NCBI GenBank assembly: GCA_037043015.1
Contig: CM073323.1
Span: 992,001 to 1,056,000, forward strand
Length of the DNA stretch: 64,000 bases
DNA from: Bryum argenteum
Lineage: Eukaryota > Streptophyta > Bryopsida > Bryales > Bryaceae
Direction of reading: 5' to 3'
How positions within the stretch are numbered: position 1 is the stretch's first letter; every line of letters begins with the position of its first letter. This document shows positions 47,986 through 61,137 of this stretch, one piece after another. The translations under genes and the position numbers were made by a program. A model generated the notes under the pieces. That model searched no databases. It was not told where the DNA came from and saw nothing but the letters and a program-made list of their open reading frames with translations.

Positions 47986-48252
47986 GGGAGTCATATTGAC
48001 TATGACTAAATAGCATCATATTGTTCAAAGCGATTAAGAATATATGATTAAAAATATGACAATTGATAGTAATCTTATAGCCATATTTTGACAGTTTGTA
48101 GTCACATGTCATTACAAATAGTCATAACATGTGATATGTGACAACAAACTATCATGACGTGACCAGAAAATGATTATCAATATTCATATTTTCAATAATT
48201 TACTTTAGTCGCTCAATATGACGCTATTTAGTCATAGTCAATATGACTCCCC
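47986..48252. mobile_element. Foldback MITE, 267 bp
   Basis: Left and right halves are inverted copies: both read inward GGGAGTCATATTGACTATGA continuing to CTAAATAGC(A/G)TCATATTG, then with more divergence through an AGTTTGT(A/T)GTCACA block near the centre. The transcript would form one long hairpin. Target duplication unclear. Confidence 0.85.
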
Positions 48253-48572
48253 TAATTACAAAGCCTTACATGTGTAGATAATCTTGAAACAAAGCTTGGA
48301 AATAAGGGACAATAATGCATATGAGGGTTTGCATGCAAAATACCCTACTTTACACAACCAATACACCACCTTCCTCATGTGGTGTACCCGTTCAATATAA
48401 ATGCGAACACTTTTCCATTAGTGATTGTTTCTGTAATCACCGTTTCTAATATCAAATCGTTCAAAAACAATTACTCTTATAATCAAAGAAAACGTATTGT
48501 TTTTCTGGCAGATTAAGCAATTTAAGATTTTAAACAGGTTGAGGCTCTTTGTATGATTCGTTTGTAGGAGAG
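48253..48572. other. Intergenic, no supported gene
   Basis: AT-rich spacer between two MITEs; nothing seen. Confidence 0.5.
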
Positions 48573-48576
48573 TTAA

Positions 48577-48801
48577 CCCTTAAAGGTCCCTTGGGGATAG
48601 TATGTACGGTGGCGTATAATTGAGATTTGCTACCAACAAGAAACTCTATATTGAGATCTTAAAAGCTTAGTAGAACCGCATGGATTTATATGTCAACTTG
48701 TTCTTTGAACTCAAATCTATTAAAGGTGTGCACTCATTCCAATACAAACAAAATACGCTGTATTCTAGCAACCAAAATATGGTTGTTCAGACCTTTAAGG
48801 G
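48577..48801. mobile_element. piggyBac-type MITE, 225 bp
   Basis: TTAA duplications (48573-48576, 48802-48805) flank inverted ends CCCTTAAAGGTC. It shares terminal sequence with the MITE at 45920-46179 but not an obviously similar interior. Confidence 0.8.
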
Positions 48802-49202
48802 TTAATATGCATATGATTACACAATTCATACACTCATAGGACTTGGAATGTGATTAATCCGCGAACTGTTGTAATTTAAGGCCATGTACGACCAATATAA
48901 GGATGTTGAAGCAATCCAGTAACAATCAAAACGTACATCTGCTAAATCTTTCTAACTTGTGTACTATATATTGCTACAAAGACGGAGCATCTGGCATCGT
49001 TGGTCCTGTACCTTTTGCAGGTAATGAGCCAGCTGCGCTAAAATTTCAACTCGATCAACTTGGACATAGAGTTCAAATAAATGCTGACCTTCCATGCATG
49101 AGACTACCATTCCAATCAAAAGCTGATATTCCCAATGCTGTTGTTTGTCCAACACCTTTCTTCAGAGGGGGAGGTAGAACCACGGCAGTTACGCAAGTAC
49201 AA

Positions 49203-49455
49203 CCCCAATTCCGTTAAAATGGCACTATGTCATGTGCCATTTTGTCACACTAGATCTTCCATTTGTGCTCATATAAAATGGTATATTCTGTAATATCATA
49301 ATTTTTTTTGTCATATCACTTCTTTATATACATTGTCACTAATTTTCCCTAATATCACCTTAAAATTCTGTTATATCACATGGTTTTTGAACTGCAGTTC
49401 AGAAAGTTGAGGTGTGCCATTTTGCCGGAATAATGCCATTTTAACAGAATTGGGG
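49203..49455. mobile_element. MITE with CAATTCCGTTAAAATGGC ends, copy 2
   Basis: Inverted ends CCCCAATTCCGTTAAAATGGC (left) and its near complement (right) with imperfect 5-bp flanks TACAA/TTCAA. It shares the TTTTTGAACTG(A/C)AGTTCAGAA palindrome and ATATCAC words with 34965-35367. Confidence 0.8.
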
Positions 49456-52149
49456 TTCAACACAATTGCTCCATTAATGACTATGTCAACATGAGCTGAT
49501 AAGTTAACACGAAATGGTAACAGAGCGAGAGTCTTGTGGGGGCAATGCCATGCTTGCAAAACTGCTCCATTTTGCAGCAAATTCTAGAAGACATCGCTCA
49601 AGCACTTGGAGACGACATCATCTCATTTGGACAACCAAGCTGCCTTTTGGGCAGACAATCAATAGTTTTCAACTAGTCTATTTGTAATCTAGAACTCCCT
49701 CTGGCAATTGTGAACTCTTTCATTTGTGAACTCTTTCATTCAATACCTCGATATGAGCTTTCACTGCTTGCAAAACTGCTGGGCCTTCCTGCCCACCACC
49801 ACCACCATCAATAAGTTCCACTGCCCACTCCAGCACTGTGTATTCAGAAAGAGCCATATCCAAGTCCACATTCACATCACTCTGATGAGCCCTTGCCATC
49901 TCTGCTGCATTAGAAGGTGGCTTGCACCAGCTCATCACCCGGCCTCCGACTCTGACCGTGATTGAGCAGCAGCCAAAACTTATCGTACATGACAGATCAG
50001 ACATTGTCCATTGGTGACTGTGCAGCATCCACGGATGATTGACCCCGGATTTGTTCATGCTGGCAATCATCAACAACGTCTTCACTTAATTAAGCATGTG
50101 TTCGATTACTTCCCGTTGTTCTCCCGCTGAACCCTGTAGTCGTTTTTCCATCAATCACCCCGAAAGGGGCTTACCAGCATGTGTTCGATCACAAGATTCA
50201 GAACTTAATTAATAGAAACTTCCGTCCTGCTTTGTCAGCTTTCTCCATGGGGCAGGATGCCTCACCTGTCAACATACTTTGGGGTTTGAGGTGACGAGGT
50301 ACAAGGTTTAGGGTTCGGAACTTAGCCTCGCCGACGAGGTGACAAGCGACAAGAGGCCGATCTTGTACCAAAGTTTGCCATGGAGCTGACGAGATAAGTA
50401 GAGCTGCTGCATGGATCCAGAAGTGATCAGCACTCAACCATTTAGATCAGCGCCTTGCTCCAGTCAATCTCTAGAGTATCTACAAGAAATACTTCATACT
50501 CGCATTGAGAAACTTGTGATACATGCTCTGCTTCTTATGCTGGGAGAAGGGGACATGACTTTCACTGTAGATGCTCTCACAATGAAGTGCACGCGGACGC
50601 AGGAAGTCGATATCAAACAACAGTGTTCGCGATCTACTTAAACTTCAAGAATTCGCAGATAGATCGTATCACAAAATCTCTGCCTGTAGCAGTCCATCAA
50701 CCGGCAGGAGGCTTCAGAGCTTCCATCTAACTCGTCGACCTTCTGGAGCAACCCATCACGAGCAGCATCAACTATAATTCACGTAGGGCTCCATGATTGA
50801 CGGATTTCATGCTAGAATTAATCCCTTAAGGCTAATCACGTACGTACCGCCAAGCTTCCAGAGTCGTTTGAAAATTCTACGATACCAATCTGACCCTCAT
50901 TCTTCAAGAAGGCGAAGATCTGATGAGTAGAGAGCTGCTGCTTCATCCAAGGGCTTCAACAACATCAATGCATTTAGGCCAAACGGACTGCGTAGGTTTA
51001 TCCGTATGCAAGAATGAGGGACGTTCTGCTCACAGGTAATTCATATTGTTATGATCAATGACAAGTAGTTGAAATAGCTCTCACCAATTGAGAATTGTGC
51101 TGCATTCAACTTTCACCATCTAAAGCTCATATGAATCCATGCATGGTCATGGCCGTGTCTATACTCGTCTGTAAGGTGATTTTAAGATTTTAAATCATCT
51201 GTAGGTTACGTAGACCAAATTTTCAGTTCCAAGGCTTCATAATACATTTGCACTCGAAAAGAGTACAAGATTGCATCATTTTTAGAATGGAAAAGCTCTC
51301 AACAAACCTATCACAATCAAAAATTCTCCAATTAGAAAGTTGTTCACCTTTTAATCAAAATTTACCCAAAAAAACTGGATTAAACAATATCTTCGCAATG
51401 GTGAAAACCTTACAAATGAAACATATTCCATTACTAGACCCTTTGCAGTGAAAAGTATGCCATACATCTTCCTCACATCTTGGATTGCGAAAAGATTCTT
51501 ATCACTGCAACTAGTTCATAGTATAAAAATTCATAGGAAAACCTACAACTGACGGTCAACTTCAATCTTTTAGAACTAATTTTGAAAAACTCCCAAAAAT
51601 TTATAATTTCCTCATCATCAATCTTCTAAACATAAAGGAACTTTGCTCCTTCATAACAGAACTTTGCTCCTATGAAATGTGTTGGAAAATTGAGCATGTT
51701 AATTACCTCATATTGAACTATGAAATGTTATGGAAGTGTATAAAAATAGAATAGTGGAATCATAGTGAGGGCATGTGAAGTGGCAGGTGGAAAGTTGGTG
51801 GGAGTCGATATATGGAAATCACAGCCTGGCCAGGTGGCTATCTGCCCCCTCATTGGTTCCTTTGTTGCAAGGGCAGTCTGTAGCCCATGCTCTTTTATGC
51901 TGCCCCCCGCCTCTCTTGCTCTACGGTGACTCCACACATATGGATGGTCATAATTTTATTTTACATTCATATTAATGTCCCTCATAGTAAGTTGCATTTA
52001 AATCATAAATTTTTACAAGTTTTAACTCAGGATTAAAGTGCTTAATCTAGAGATGTCACATACATTAACTTATCACGAGAAGAAGAAATTTATGCATATG
52101 TTGAAGGTGGCATATTGAGAGTGTCGGTATTTGATTTATGTGTTGGTTG
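49456..52149. other. Intergenic; weak coding signals at 49720-50085 (-) and 50411-50641 (+)
   Basis: The minus frame ending at 49720 reads smoothly at its C-terminus (MALSEYTVLEWAVELIDGG) and the plus frame at 50411-50641 (MDPEVISTQPFRSAPCSSQS) is similar in quality. Neither matches a family I know and neither has clear splice partners, so they are noted but not called genes. Confidence 0.35.
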
Positions 52150-52554
52150 TTAAACTCTTATGAATTATTGTGTTTTTTGAGCTTGAAAATCTAACTTGCT
52201 ATTTTCTACCTCTATGTTTGAATATGACATGGTATGCATCATTTTTCAAATCTTTGTAAGATATGTTTAACAGTAGGTTCTTGTGTCTAACCCTATTTAC
52301 AAGTACAATTGAAAATTTCAACCATTGGATGAGCATTTATGAGATAATAAGAGACAATGTTTGTGCATGATGTTTTTGGGCATTGCTTACAAAACATTGT
52401 TTCATTGTGCAAAGGTAGACTTGATAATTATTAGCCCAAATATATTGGTCACAAATTTTTTCTATGTAGATAACTTAGTTTACTTACTTACCATGTACGG
52501 TACTTAGGAGCACTCATGCATAAGTTTAGAGACTTGAGTATGCTTTTATTTTTA
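52150..52554 (+). repeat. Dispersed repeat, copy 2
   Basis: The diverged partner of 38062-38434, in the same orientation and starting at the equivalent TTAA (TTAAACTCTTATGAATTATT). Confidence 0.6.
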
Positions 52555-53439
52555 TTTTTGAGCAATTTATTTTCTAAGAGAAGGTCTTCAAAAATATTTA
52601 TGATTACAATTCTAGTCCAAAATTAGGCAGCGCTTCCGGACTACCCTTTCAAACGGCAAAAGAATACACAAAACTACATTAGGTCACCAAAAAACCAAAA
52701 GAACATGCACAACAATCATCTACAATCCAAGCACAGTTTAAAGAACAACCAAAACTAATGTAAATTACACAATTTTTTTTTGGGTGAGTAGAGCGACAAA
52801 ATTTTAGAACAATGTTCTCTTGTCTAACCACACACACCAAATTAATTGCAAAAACACTCAAATGTGAAGTAATTGAAAAGAGATGTGCTTCCTTCATGTT
52901 GTCGTTGCCACTACTGTTCAATCAGAACATCACCTCCACACCAGTTGCTAGAATGCCTTGTACCGACCTCTAGGCCCGTCACTCGACTATGTAGCACAAC
53001 AACGGTATAGAGGCCTTTGCATTCGATAGGTCTCATCAGCTATCGATGACTGCAACAGAGACTATGGATGGAGCAAATTATGCACTACCCCTTGACCACA
53101 CAAACAATAATAATCTTTTGGCAATATGAGTAAAGGCACTATTGAAAATCTGAAATCACATCTACACTATTACGTGATTTTCTACATGGAGGAGTTGAGC
53201 TACCAACTACTCCCACAATCACTACAATCTGCTGTGCGATAGTATGCCAGTAGTTGGAATGTGATTCAAAGATTCTATTGATGTATATTAAGAAGTTTTT
53301 AAAAAATAAAAAATAAATGATTGATTTGTGGAAGAGGTTGAGCAAAAATGTACATGTCCCATTCAATGCTATTGGTTGCGTTGTATGGAAGGTATAATCC
53401 CAAGTCTTGGCCAACCTTATTACCAAGTGCAAGTACACC

Positions 53440-54582
53440 ATCGATCCTCTACGTGTTGGCACCCTCTCTAGGAGCACCATCAATCCTGTCCGTGTTGGCA
53501 CCCTCCCCAGGAGATCCATCTTTATCTTCAACTTGTCCACCTAAACTTTCACTACGTAGTACATGGAGCAGTTGTTGAACCTGATCTTGAAACTGGCCGA
53601 GGAGTACGTTGTGAAGGATACCGTAACAAATGATAACATCCGGCAAGAAGGTAAAGTGAAATTGAGACTTTAACTGCAACTTCGAGAAAGTTTCTTTTGA
53701 TATTTCAAAAGCATTTTCCGCGACACATCGGCCCCTCCACAACTTGCGCTCAACTACACTGGAACTCGATGCGAGACCATGAGTCATGGGAGCAAGTGGT
53801 ACCTAGAGTCTTCAATCATGAAAGGATCAAATCCATCCACTTCAAACCGATTGTGGAACAAATTATCGTGCATCATCGAATGGTGGAAGGAAGACGTCGT
53901 AACATCATGGAGTCATCACGCGCATACCAACATACAAATCGAGAATTTTTTTTTGACTCTCTATGACGGTCTGGCAATTTATCGTGTATGCCCCTGACTT
54001 GAAGTAGTAGTAATTTGTGGGCCCATTTGTGGTTTAAAGATAGATACATGTGTGCCGTCAATGGCGTCAACTACAACAGAAAGGCTACATAAGCGTTTGA
54101 AATCTGCTTGGAACTAGTTTGTCACCTCCTAGCTAACTAATCTCTTCTTGCATGCTATCATTGATTGCAATTTACAACGTCTCAAAGCAACAAGGAAACA
54201 ATACTCTTCCCTATGGCAAACATCTCGATCACTACATATTAGCATACTAGCACCATGTGTCAACTTAAACAAAGTGCAAGCTATATGCATGAGAACAGGG
54301 ATATCTCTATCTACGGTATTTTGTGTCCCGATGTTGCACATGGGGCTTAAGCAGATATATTAAAGCACTATTGTTTTTGGACATCCTAAACATTTGGATC
54401 CACCTCTCATTATCATAGTGTTCAAGTAAAAATCTACAGAACCAAGTCATTGACCTTGGCTTCACCCAAAATCCTACATCCTCATCAAATAAAGTAAACA
54501 TCGTACGTAAGCTGTAATTCCTGAGCCCTGCACCGAAGAAGGTGTTGGCATCCTCAAGCGACCCCATCAAATTCTCAACCAC
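53440..54582 (-). pseudogene. PIF/Harbinger transposase remnant
   Basis: Minus-strand fragments in several frames line up in the order of a plant Harbinger (DDE_Tnp_4, HARBI1-like) nuclease: VKPRSMTWFCRFLLEHYDNE with ERWIQMFRMSK and HVQHRDTKYRR (54582-54310), then ACTLFKLTHGASMLICSDRD, the first catalytic Asp in AIDGTHVSIFKP (about 54060-54020), the second in FMIEDSRYHLLP (about 53820), and the Glu region VAENAFEISKETFSKL with CYGILHN (about 53740-53620). Stops and frame changes interrupt it throughout, so it is dead. Terminal repeats were not located. Confidence 0.8.
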
Positions 54583-57500
54583 AGTAGACAGCTACTCTGT
54601 ACAAATGTCTTGATCTTCAACAGTGTCGATCATGCCACAGGTGTAATGTGGATTGTTGAGAAGTTGAAGAAGCGGCCACGCCCTGAAAGCAAAGAACGAC
54701 TCCCGTTGCAGAAAGGGATCATTTAAAACGGTGAGGGGACCCTGCAGAGGAATTTGCAAGCACAATATCAGGATGGATAAAACAACATGAATGATGATAA
54801 GAAGATCTTGAATGCTACTTGTCCATTGATTTCTATGTGGAAAAAAGAAAAAAAGAAAAAAGAAAAACCAACTAACTGAAGATGAGTAATTGGGTAGAAC
54901 CGTAGAAGCCTCACATGAGATTCCTGGTTGTCCGGTAGAGTTAGAAAAAGCCTAATTGTCGCGATACCCCTCCAGCATATTGATGTTTTTTTTTTTAGCA
55001 AGCCTACACAAGCCTGGACAATGCTGAAGTGAATTATGAGAGCAAAACAAAAGAGATGAAGGAGAGACCAAAACCCTACCTTTATAGTGAGCAGCTATGA
55101 AACTCCTACATGTTCAAAGCAAAATCCCCTCAACAGCGCACACGCAGTGCCAATGACAGAGAAAAATGAGCCCAAACACACGGTGCAGCAGTGAATTGCA
55201 TCAGATCCAAACATGCGAACCTGCCAAAATGCGAGAGTTACTACATCTTTAAATGTCGAAGTTCCAACTAGTACCTCTCTGCTGTAAGTGCCCAGAGCAT
55301 GAATTCAGTGATTGGGTAGTGGAAGCGATTGATACAAACCATCGAGCTTTGATGGAGCTGATTGAACAGTTTGATCTTGCTTTTGATGGTAGAAAATGAG
55401 ATCACAATAGAGCCGGATTTTCTGTAAATTGCAGATATCTCGCACCTCAAGCACGCGAAAACCACATAGGAGCTCCTCAGTGCATCCTATACAACCGTGT
55501 GAAATAGTTTTGCAAGCGCCACAGCGGAGGGTTCATAGCAAAGGATTAAAAGTGGCAACAATGAAAGAGGGAAAGAATTGCATAACAACACTTCGCAATT
55601 GGGGGTGTACAAGTGCAATTGCAAAGCCAAACGAGGCCATCAACACACAAAGAGAAAATGAAAGCCACTGAAAGATACAATTGAGGCTAAAGACAAAAGT
55701 GAAAGACAAAAGATTCGTGTATCACATCTCCATATGATGTGACCTCCCAATATGATAAGGGCTCCGCTCGAACGACGTGAAAGCTCAATACGTAAATATT
55801 GGTAACCGACTAAATAGCGAGTTTGTATACTCTCCAAAAAAATACAGGAACCACTTTGCCTATCAAGTACAATGTGAACAAAGACGGGATTCTCCATCCA
55901 TCTGACAAGTTTTATCTCTTAAGCGTGAAGATTATGTAACGCCAAGTGCAAACCGAGCATTACTAGTACTGAATCACATGCAGATAACACCTTTCGCAAG
56001 CCGTAGAGTTTTCCTACACCTCTCCAAAAATTCATCACTTGTTTCAATAATTCTTCATACTTTAGGAGATAATCACGGTCAAAGTTTAAAAACACTGTTG
56101 TTTGGCTCTACCCAAGATTGCCCAAATATATGCTCCTTTATTTTCGACTGTGCCCCAAATCAATCAAATTGCAGAAACTTCAAAATTATACCAAAAAATG
56201 AAAATATTGCTTTTTTTCATCCTTTGAATTTTCTAATTGTAAAAGAGGTTGAAAGGCATGACCTCAGTGTTTGGATTTTCATTCATTGATTCTTTAGGGG
56301 CGTTTAGAATTCTTGAAGAATGACCTTTGTATTAAAGTCTCAGCAAACCTTCAGAGGCATTTCTTTAGGTTATATAGGTTGTATGAGGGTAAATGTTGCA
56401 TAGACACATTCCTAACTCACCTAGGAACAAGAATTTGAAGGGCCTCGAGTCAAATTTAGCACCAAAGCTGCTTTTTTTCGCCCTCGAAAGTTGCTCAACC
56501 GCTTTACAAGGAGGGAAAAAAACGTTCTTTTTATCTTTAAACAATATGATGTCACAAATACAATTACTGATGTTACAAATACAAATACACGTGGATGTTG
56601 GGTACTAGATCCTAAAATATTTTATAAAATGAGATTCTCACCTAGCATTCAAGATGAGCAGTTTTGAAATAGCGCACGCAAATAGGGCAAGGGGTTAAGA
56701 GCTGTACATGCAATATTTTCACTGTACAGTACTGTAGTATCATTCCTTCTTGATTTACTCTGCTATGCTTTTCCATTTGCCATAGTAACATGTATTCTCA
56801 TTTACTTCTTGTCATTTGGGCATTGCTAACTCCATCACCATTACTATTAATCTTTTAGGTGAAGGGCATCTGCTTCCAACATGTTTCGGCGACATTTCCC
56901 TCACCCTCCACCACAGTTACGAGAGACTCGACTGCAGTAGTGAGAGTACTATCGATAGAAAGCGCTCCAGCGTCGCCATCTCAATAATATCCGATCGTTT
57001 TTGGATAAAAAGTGTTCCAGCATGCATATGTCATCAGACGATCCACTGAAATTATATATGATGCAATAAAGTGCTACGAAGCATATTCCAGTATCCACAT
57101 TGGACTACTTTACCTTCGCCCATTAAATTCACACTTTCAGATGTGCAACACTATCATCAGCCATGCAACTCTCGGTATGCAAAGCAAACCCTTCGCTGTA
57201 ATACTCTAAACTACATGGTCTGCACCAATCTGCTTCAGGCTCACAACTGTATACCGAAATTCCTCAGGTCTTTACCGTTAGCTGTACAGGCAAATCTTGG
57301 ATAGTACAATGACAGCAATGGTACTGTGTGATGGGTTCCACTTACTCATAGCCTTAAGTGCCTTGCAAGATTCAAAATTCCAGGGCTCCGACACGGATTG
57401 CAAAGTGAGAAGAGAATGAGCACAGACCTGCATGCGCTTTTCACAAAAAATGAACATCAGGCATCTGAGCTTTCCACCCCGATGCCGTTGCCTCTTAAAA

Positions 57501-57608
57501 TTACAATAGAGCGTGGACATGAACACGGTTTATTACAATCTTGCAGCAACCATACGACCAACCAAAGCGGACAAAAGACTACCTACACAAAAGTCATGAC
57601 CCCTTTTT
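54583..57608. other. Intergenic, no supported gene
   Basis: Includes an A-rich stretch at 54839-54866 and several short frames without motifs. The right end is the 3' flank of the LysM gene. Confidence 0.4.
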
Positions 57609-58886
57609 CTACTTAGGAATGGTGATGATGTCTCCAGCGTCGAGAGAGTCTCCAACAACGATGCCATTGGCGGCCTTCAATTGTTCCACCGAGACCTGGC
57701 CATACAACGTGAAAACATCAGATGGTGTAAAAGGATCCACGTATACCATTGTAGCCATCATAATGCAGTAGTACTGATATAGGTCTAAGCATCAATCGCC
57801 GGGTTCAATGTAAAACAGAATCCAAACAATAAAATTGTTATGCTGAGGACATGATGAAAAAGCTGGATTGTGAAGGTGATGTACATTGTATTTCATGGAC
57901 AAGCCCCAGAGCGTGTCCCCCTTCTGCACAGTGACTTGCTTGCCGTCAATGCGCTTCTTGGCCTCCGCAGTCTTTTCGTAGGCGCGGTTTCCAGCATCCT
58001 GGACCTTCTCCTTCTTGTCCTGGGCGAAGCCCTTGATGTTGCTGCCGGCGTCCTTCAAGGCGCCCTTGGCGTCCCTACCAGCGTCCTTCACGGCGCTCTT
58101 AGCGTCCCTACTCTTGTCCTCAATTGTGACCTTGGCGTCTCGGCTCTTGTCCTCAACCTCGTCCTTGGCGTTCTTGGATCCACCATTGAGGAAGCTCCAG
58201 AAGCCCTTGGCCTCCTGCTTAACCTCATTGCCCTTGGCAACTGCAGCATTCTTGGTCTCCTCAGCCTTCCTCTCTGCGGCGGCCTTAGTCTCCTTGGCCT
58301 TCCTCTCGGCAGCAGCCTTGGCGTCCCTAGCCTCAGCCTCAAGTCTCTTCTCTTCCGCTTCTCTCTTCGCCTTCTCCTCTGCTTCGTGCTTGGCAGCTTT
58401 CGCCTTGTCCGCCTTATCTTTCAAGTAACTCTTGCCTTCCTGCGCCTTGTCTTCAACCTCGTGGGCACCCCTCTGGAACGTTCCCTGCACTCTGTGGCCT
58501 ACATCCTCCAGCTTGTGAACCAGATTGCCAGCGGCATCTCTGAGTCCGCCCTTAGCCTCATTGGCCTTGTGGTCCGCCGCGACCTTGCCGTCAAGAGCCT
58601 TGTTCTAATATCAAAAAACGAAAGACTCAAATTCAATTCAATTCAAAAACACTTGATTGGAATCACAACCAAACAACAAAGAGAATGTGAGAAAATTTAC
58701 CTTGGCATTCGCAGCATCCCTCTTGATTCCTGCCTCAGTGTTGACAAGGGGGTGATCCTTGCGACTGAAAGTCTTGTACAAACCCCAGGCAATGCCGGTA
58801 GCCACGACAACACCAGCAACTTTGATAATTATGACCTTCTCATCGTCGCCCTTCTTTCCACCCTTATCAGGCTTGGGAGCTGACAT
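57609..58886 (-). CDS. Membrane-anchored LEA-like protein with C-terminal LysM domain
   Basis: Three exons: 58886-58701, 58604-57885, 57695-57609; all GT-AG, all phase 0, 330 residues. Residues 18-40 (VIIIKVAGVVVATGIAWGLY) form a single membrane segment. Residues 60-285 are charged, Ala/Lys/Glu/Asp-rich and built of 11-residue-like repeats (KDEVEDKSRDAK, KDAGRDAKGALKDAG), as in group 3/LEA_4 proteins and long charged helices. The last 45 residues are a LysM domain (VTVQKGDTLWGLSMKYN joined across the last intron to VSVEQLKAANGIVVGDSLD and ending IITIPK), a fold that binds N-acetylglucosamine polymers. Function is unknown; the LysM suggests contact with peptidoglycan or chitin-like glycans. 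Coding GC is high, with Lys codons almost all AAG. Confidence 0.85.
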
Positions 58887-61137
58887 ATTGAAACGCGAAG
58901 AATCTACACAAAATAAAAACAATAGAAGTGAGCCAAATGGAATGCTCAACGTCGGAGATTCCGAGGAGGCACGAAAAAGAATCCCGATCGCAAATGAAAG
59001 AGCAATGACAAATGGAAGGGGGCGAGACAGACCTGGGGGGGGGGGGGAGGTGGCGATGAGGGGAAGGAAAGTGAGAAGTGGAGGAGGGTCGAAGAGGGAA
59101 TGGAGAGATAAGTGGCAGTGGGGCAGCGAGAGTGGGGTGGAGCGAGAGGGGGGGAGGGGTCGTCGGTCGTCGATTGTGACGATGGGGATGTCCCTTCCAT
59201 TGTTGATAACTAGGAATTGAGCCCCTCTCCGTCCAAGTCCGTCCAAGCCCCGGCACGGGAGGGGTCCTCCCCCGCCACCTGGACAGCCCCGCCACCCTCC
59301 AGCTGGCCATCTGGCGCTGCCCTGTTGGCTGGGGCGATCGCGCTCCCATGACTGGCTCTTTAGGCCGGTGTGAACGGGGGAGGCAGGGCGTGGATGCAAC
59401 GAAGGCCGGAAGAGCTTCTCATTCTGACACTGCATGCACCAGGGCACTGTTCACACCTGCGACGATGCTGCGAGGATTCTGACCCTGACCCGGCTCCCCC
59501 AACCCTTTCCTATCACCCCATATGCCCATTCCTTCACCGGAATCCTGTGGAGTGCCTTCCCCCTATCAACCCCTCTATGTGCTCATTGTATCAGAATGAT
59601 GGTTTGGATTGGTAGGTTATCTTCTAACCTGTATTGAAATTTAGTGTGGTACATTGAAATATATTGTTTTGGAATCATTTGGCTGTGGACATGATCAACC
59701 TTGTAACAAACACTATGGAATTGAACAAAGTTGTGATCTTCGTACAAACTCTTGCAACTCATTCTTAAACTCCAAGGCGACTGTTTTCTTCTTCGAAGGG
59801 ATGTAGAATCGATCCACTCAAAGTGCTTGAAAATTTTCACCTCACCGAGCATCGTGTACAAAAGTCCATTTTGATATTATTGTGAATGGAATTCACATCA
59901 TGGTTATGGAAGTCTGAGAATATTGTCATACTTTCAAATATCAAACACATACTTGTGCGTGAAATCATCAAGTACTACAAGGTTACTTATACTTATAAAT
60001 ACCCGTAATCAGATAGAACAGATAGAACATTAGAATTAGGAAGAAAGACTTATGTAGGACGTAGAGTTTGTTGATAGTATTTCCACTTCAAGTGAAAATG
60101 CTGAAATTTCATAAGCGTTTTTTAGTACAAATACACTACAATCTTGTAATCTATAAGGCCTCATGACTCCAAATTGATCCACATGACCTACACTATGTGT
60201 AATACAAGATTGTAAGGATGATATTAGAGTAACTCACTTTCTTTTTTGTTTAGAAAGTTGTCAAAGAATTATGTTTATTGACAAAAAAATGGCAAGGACA
60301 TCTAGGGGTTAAGGTAAATTCAAACATGTTTACATACTCATACTTTCAGATTGTGTTATATTTTTTGGCATTTAGCATATTGCCAAATGCTATGAGCGAA
60401 CTTGTAGATCCAGATTATTTTTCTTCTCTGAAGAATTCCGATGTACCTCCTTAGGACCCATGGGACTCCAGGATTTAAGTCAAACAACCCCTTTATCCCT
60501 CTCTTAAATCGATTGACAAGTAAATTGCAGGGATTACATTTGCTTTATCAGATGAAGATCAACTTCTCGATGACAAATCAAAGAATCGAACCTCCTTTCC
60601 TGCAGAGGATTTTCACTGGACCTATCACTGATAACTCAGTAGGTAGGCTTGGATCCTTGTTTTTAAAAAGTTGCTGATACCTCTGTTAAATAATGTTGTG
60701 AGAACACTCAAGGACTCGTTGGCTGTAGGGAGCATACATGCAGTCACGATCTAGTCATCAGGAAGAGCTGCAACCTCCAAATGGTTCCACTCATGGAAAC
60801 AACCACTAAGTTTGTCTGTTCCACTCCCATCACTAATGCACGTTCCGTAACAAACCAAATGATGTCCACAAAGTGAAGTCGGCAGAATCCAGCAAATCTT
60901 GCATCATGAGTTGAGTGCGAAAGCTACAGCCAGGCTTACAGTGAAAAGGATGAGGCTCAAGTTGTTAGCTAATCCTATTTGACGCGAGTTGGCTACCAAG
61001 AAGGGCATGAGCAACTTTGCTGTAGATAGGAAGCAGACGGCACCCTAAATGGCAACAGTTTGCCCACGAGAGGAAACCTCAATTCATGTTCTTGACATTA
61101 GACTTCATCAGAATCGATCTGCTGCGCAGAGCCACTA
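58887..61137. other. Promoter of the LysM gene, then intergenic DNA
   Basis: Positions 58890-59480 are GC-rich with a 13-base G run at 59035-59047 and presumably hold the promoter and leader. Positions 59600-61137 are AT-rich with no supported gene; an isolated TTAA-type right-end motif (TCTAGGGGTTAA) is at 60301-60312. Confidence 0.45.

Noticed and set aside
57870..58883. A 337-codon plus-strand open frame
   Set aside because: It is antisense to the GC-rich, biased-codon exons of the LEA/LysM gene, whose splice sites and LysM motif are clear.
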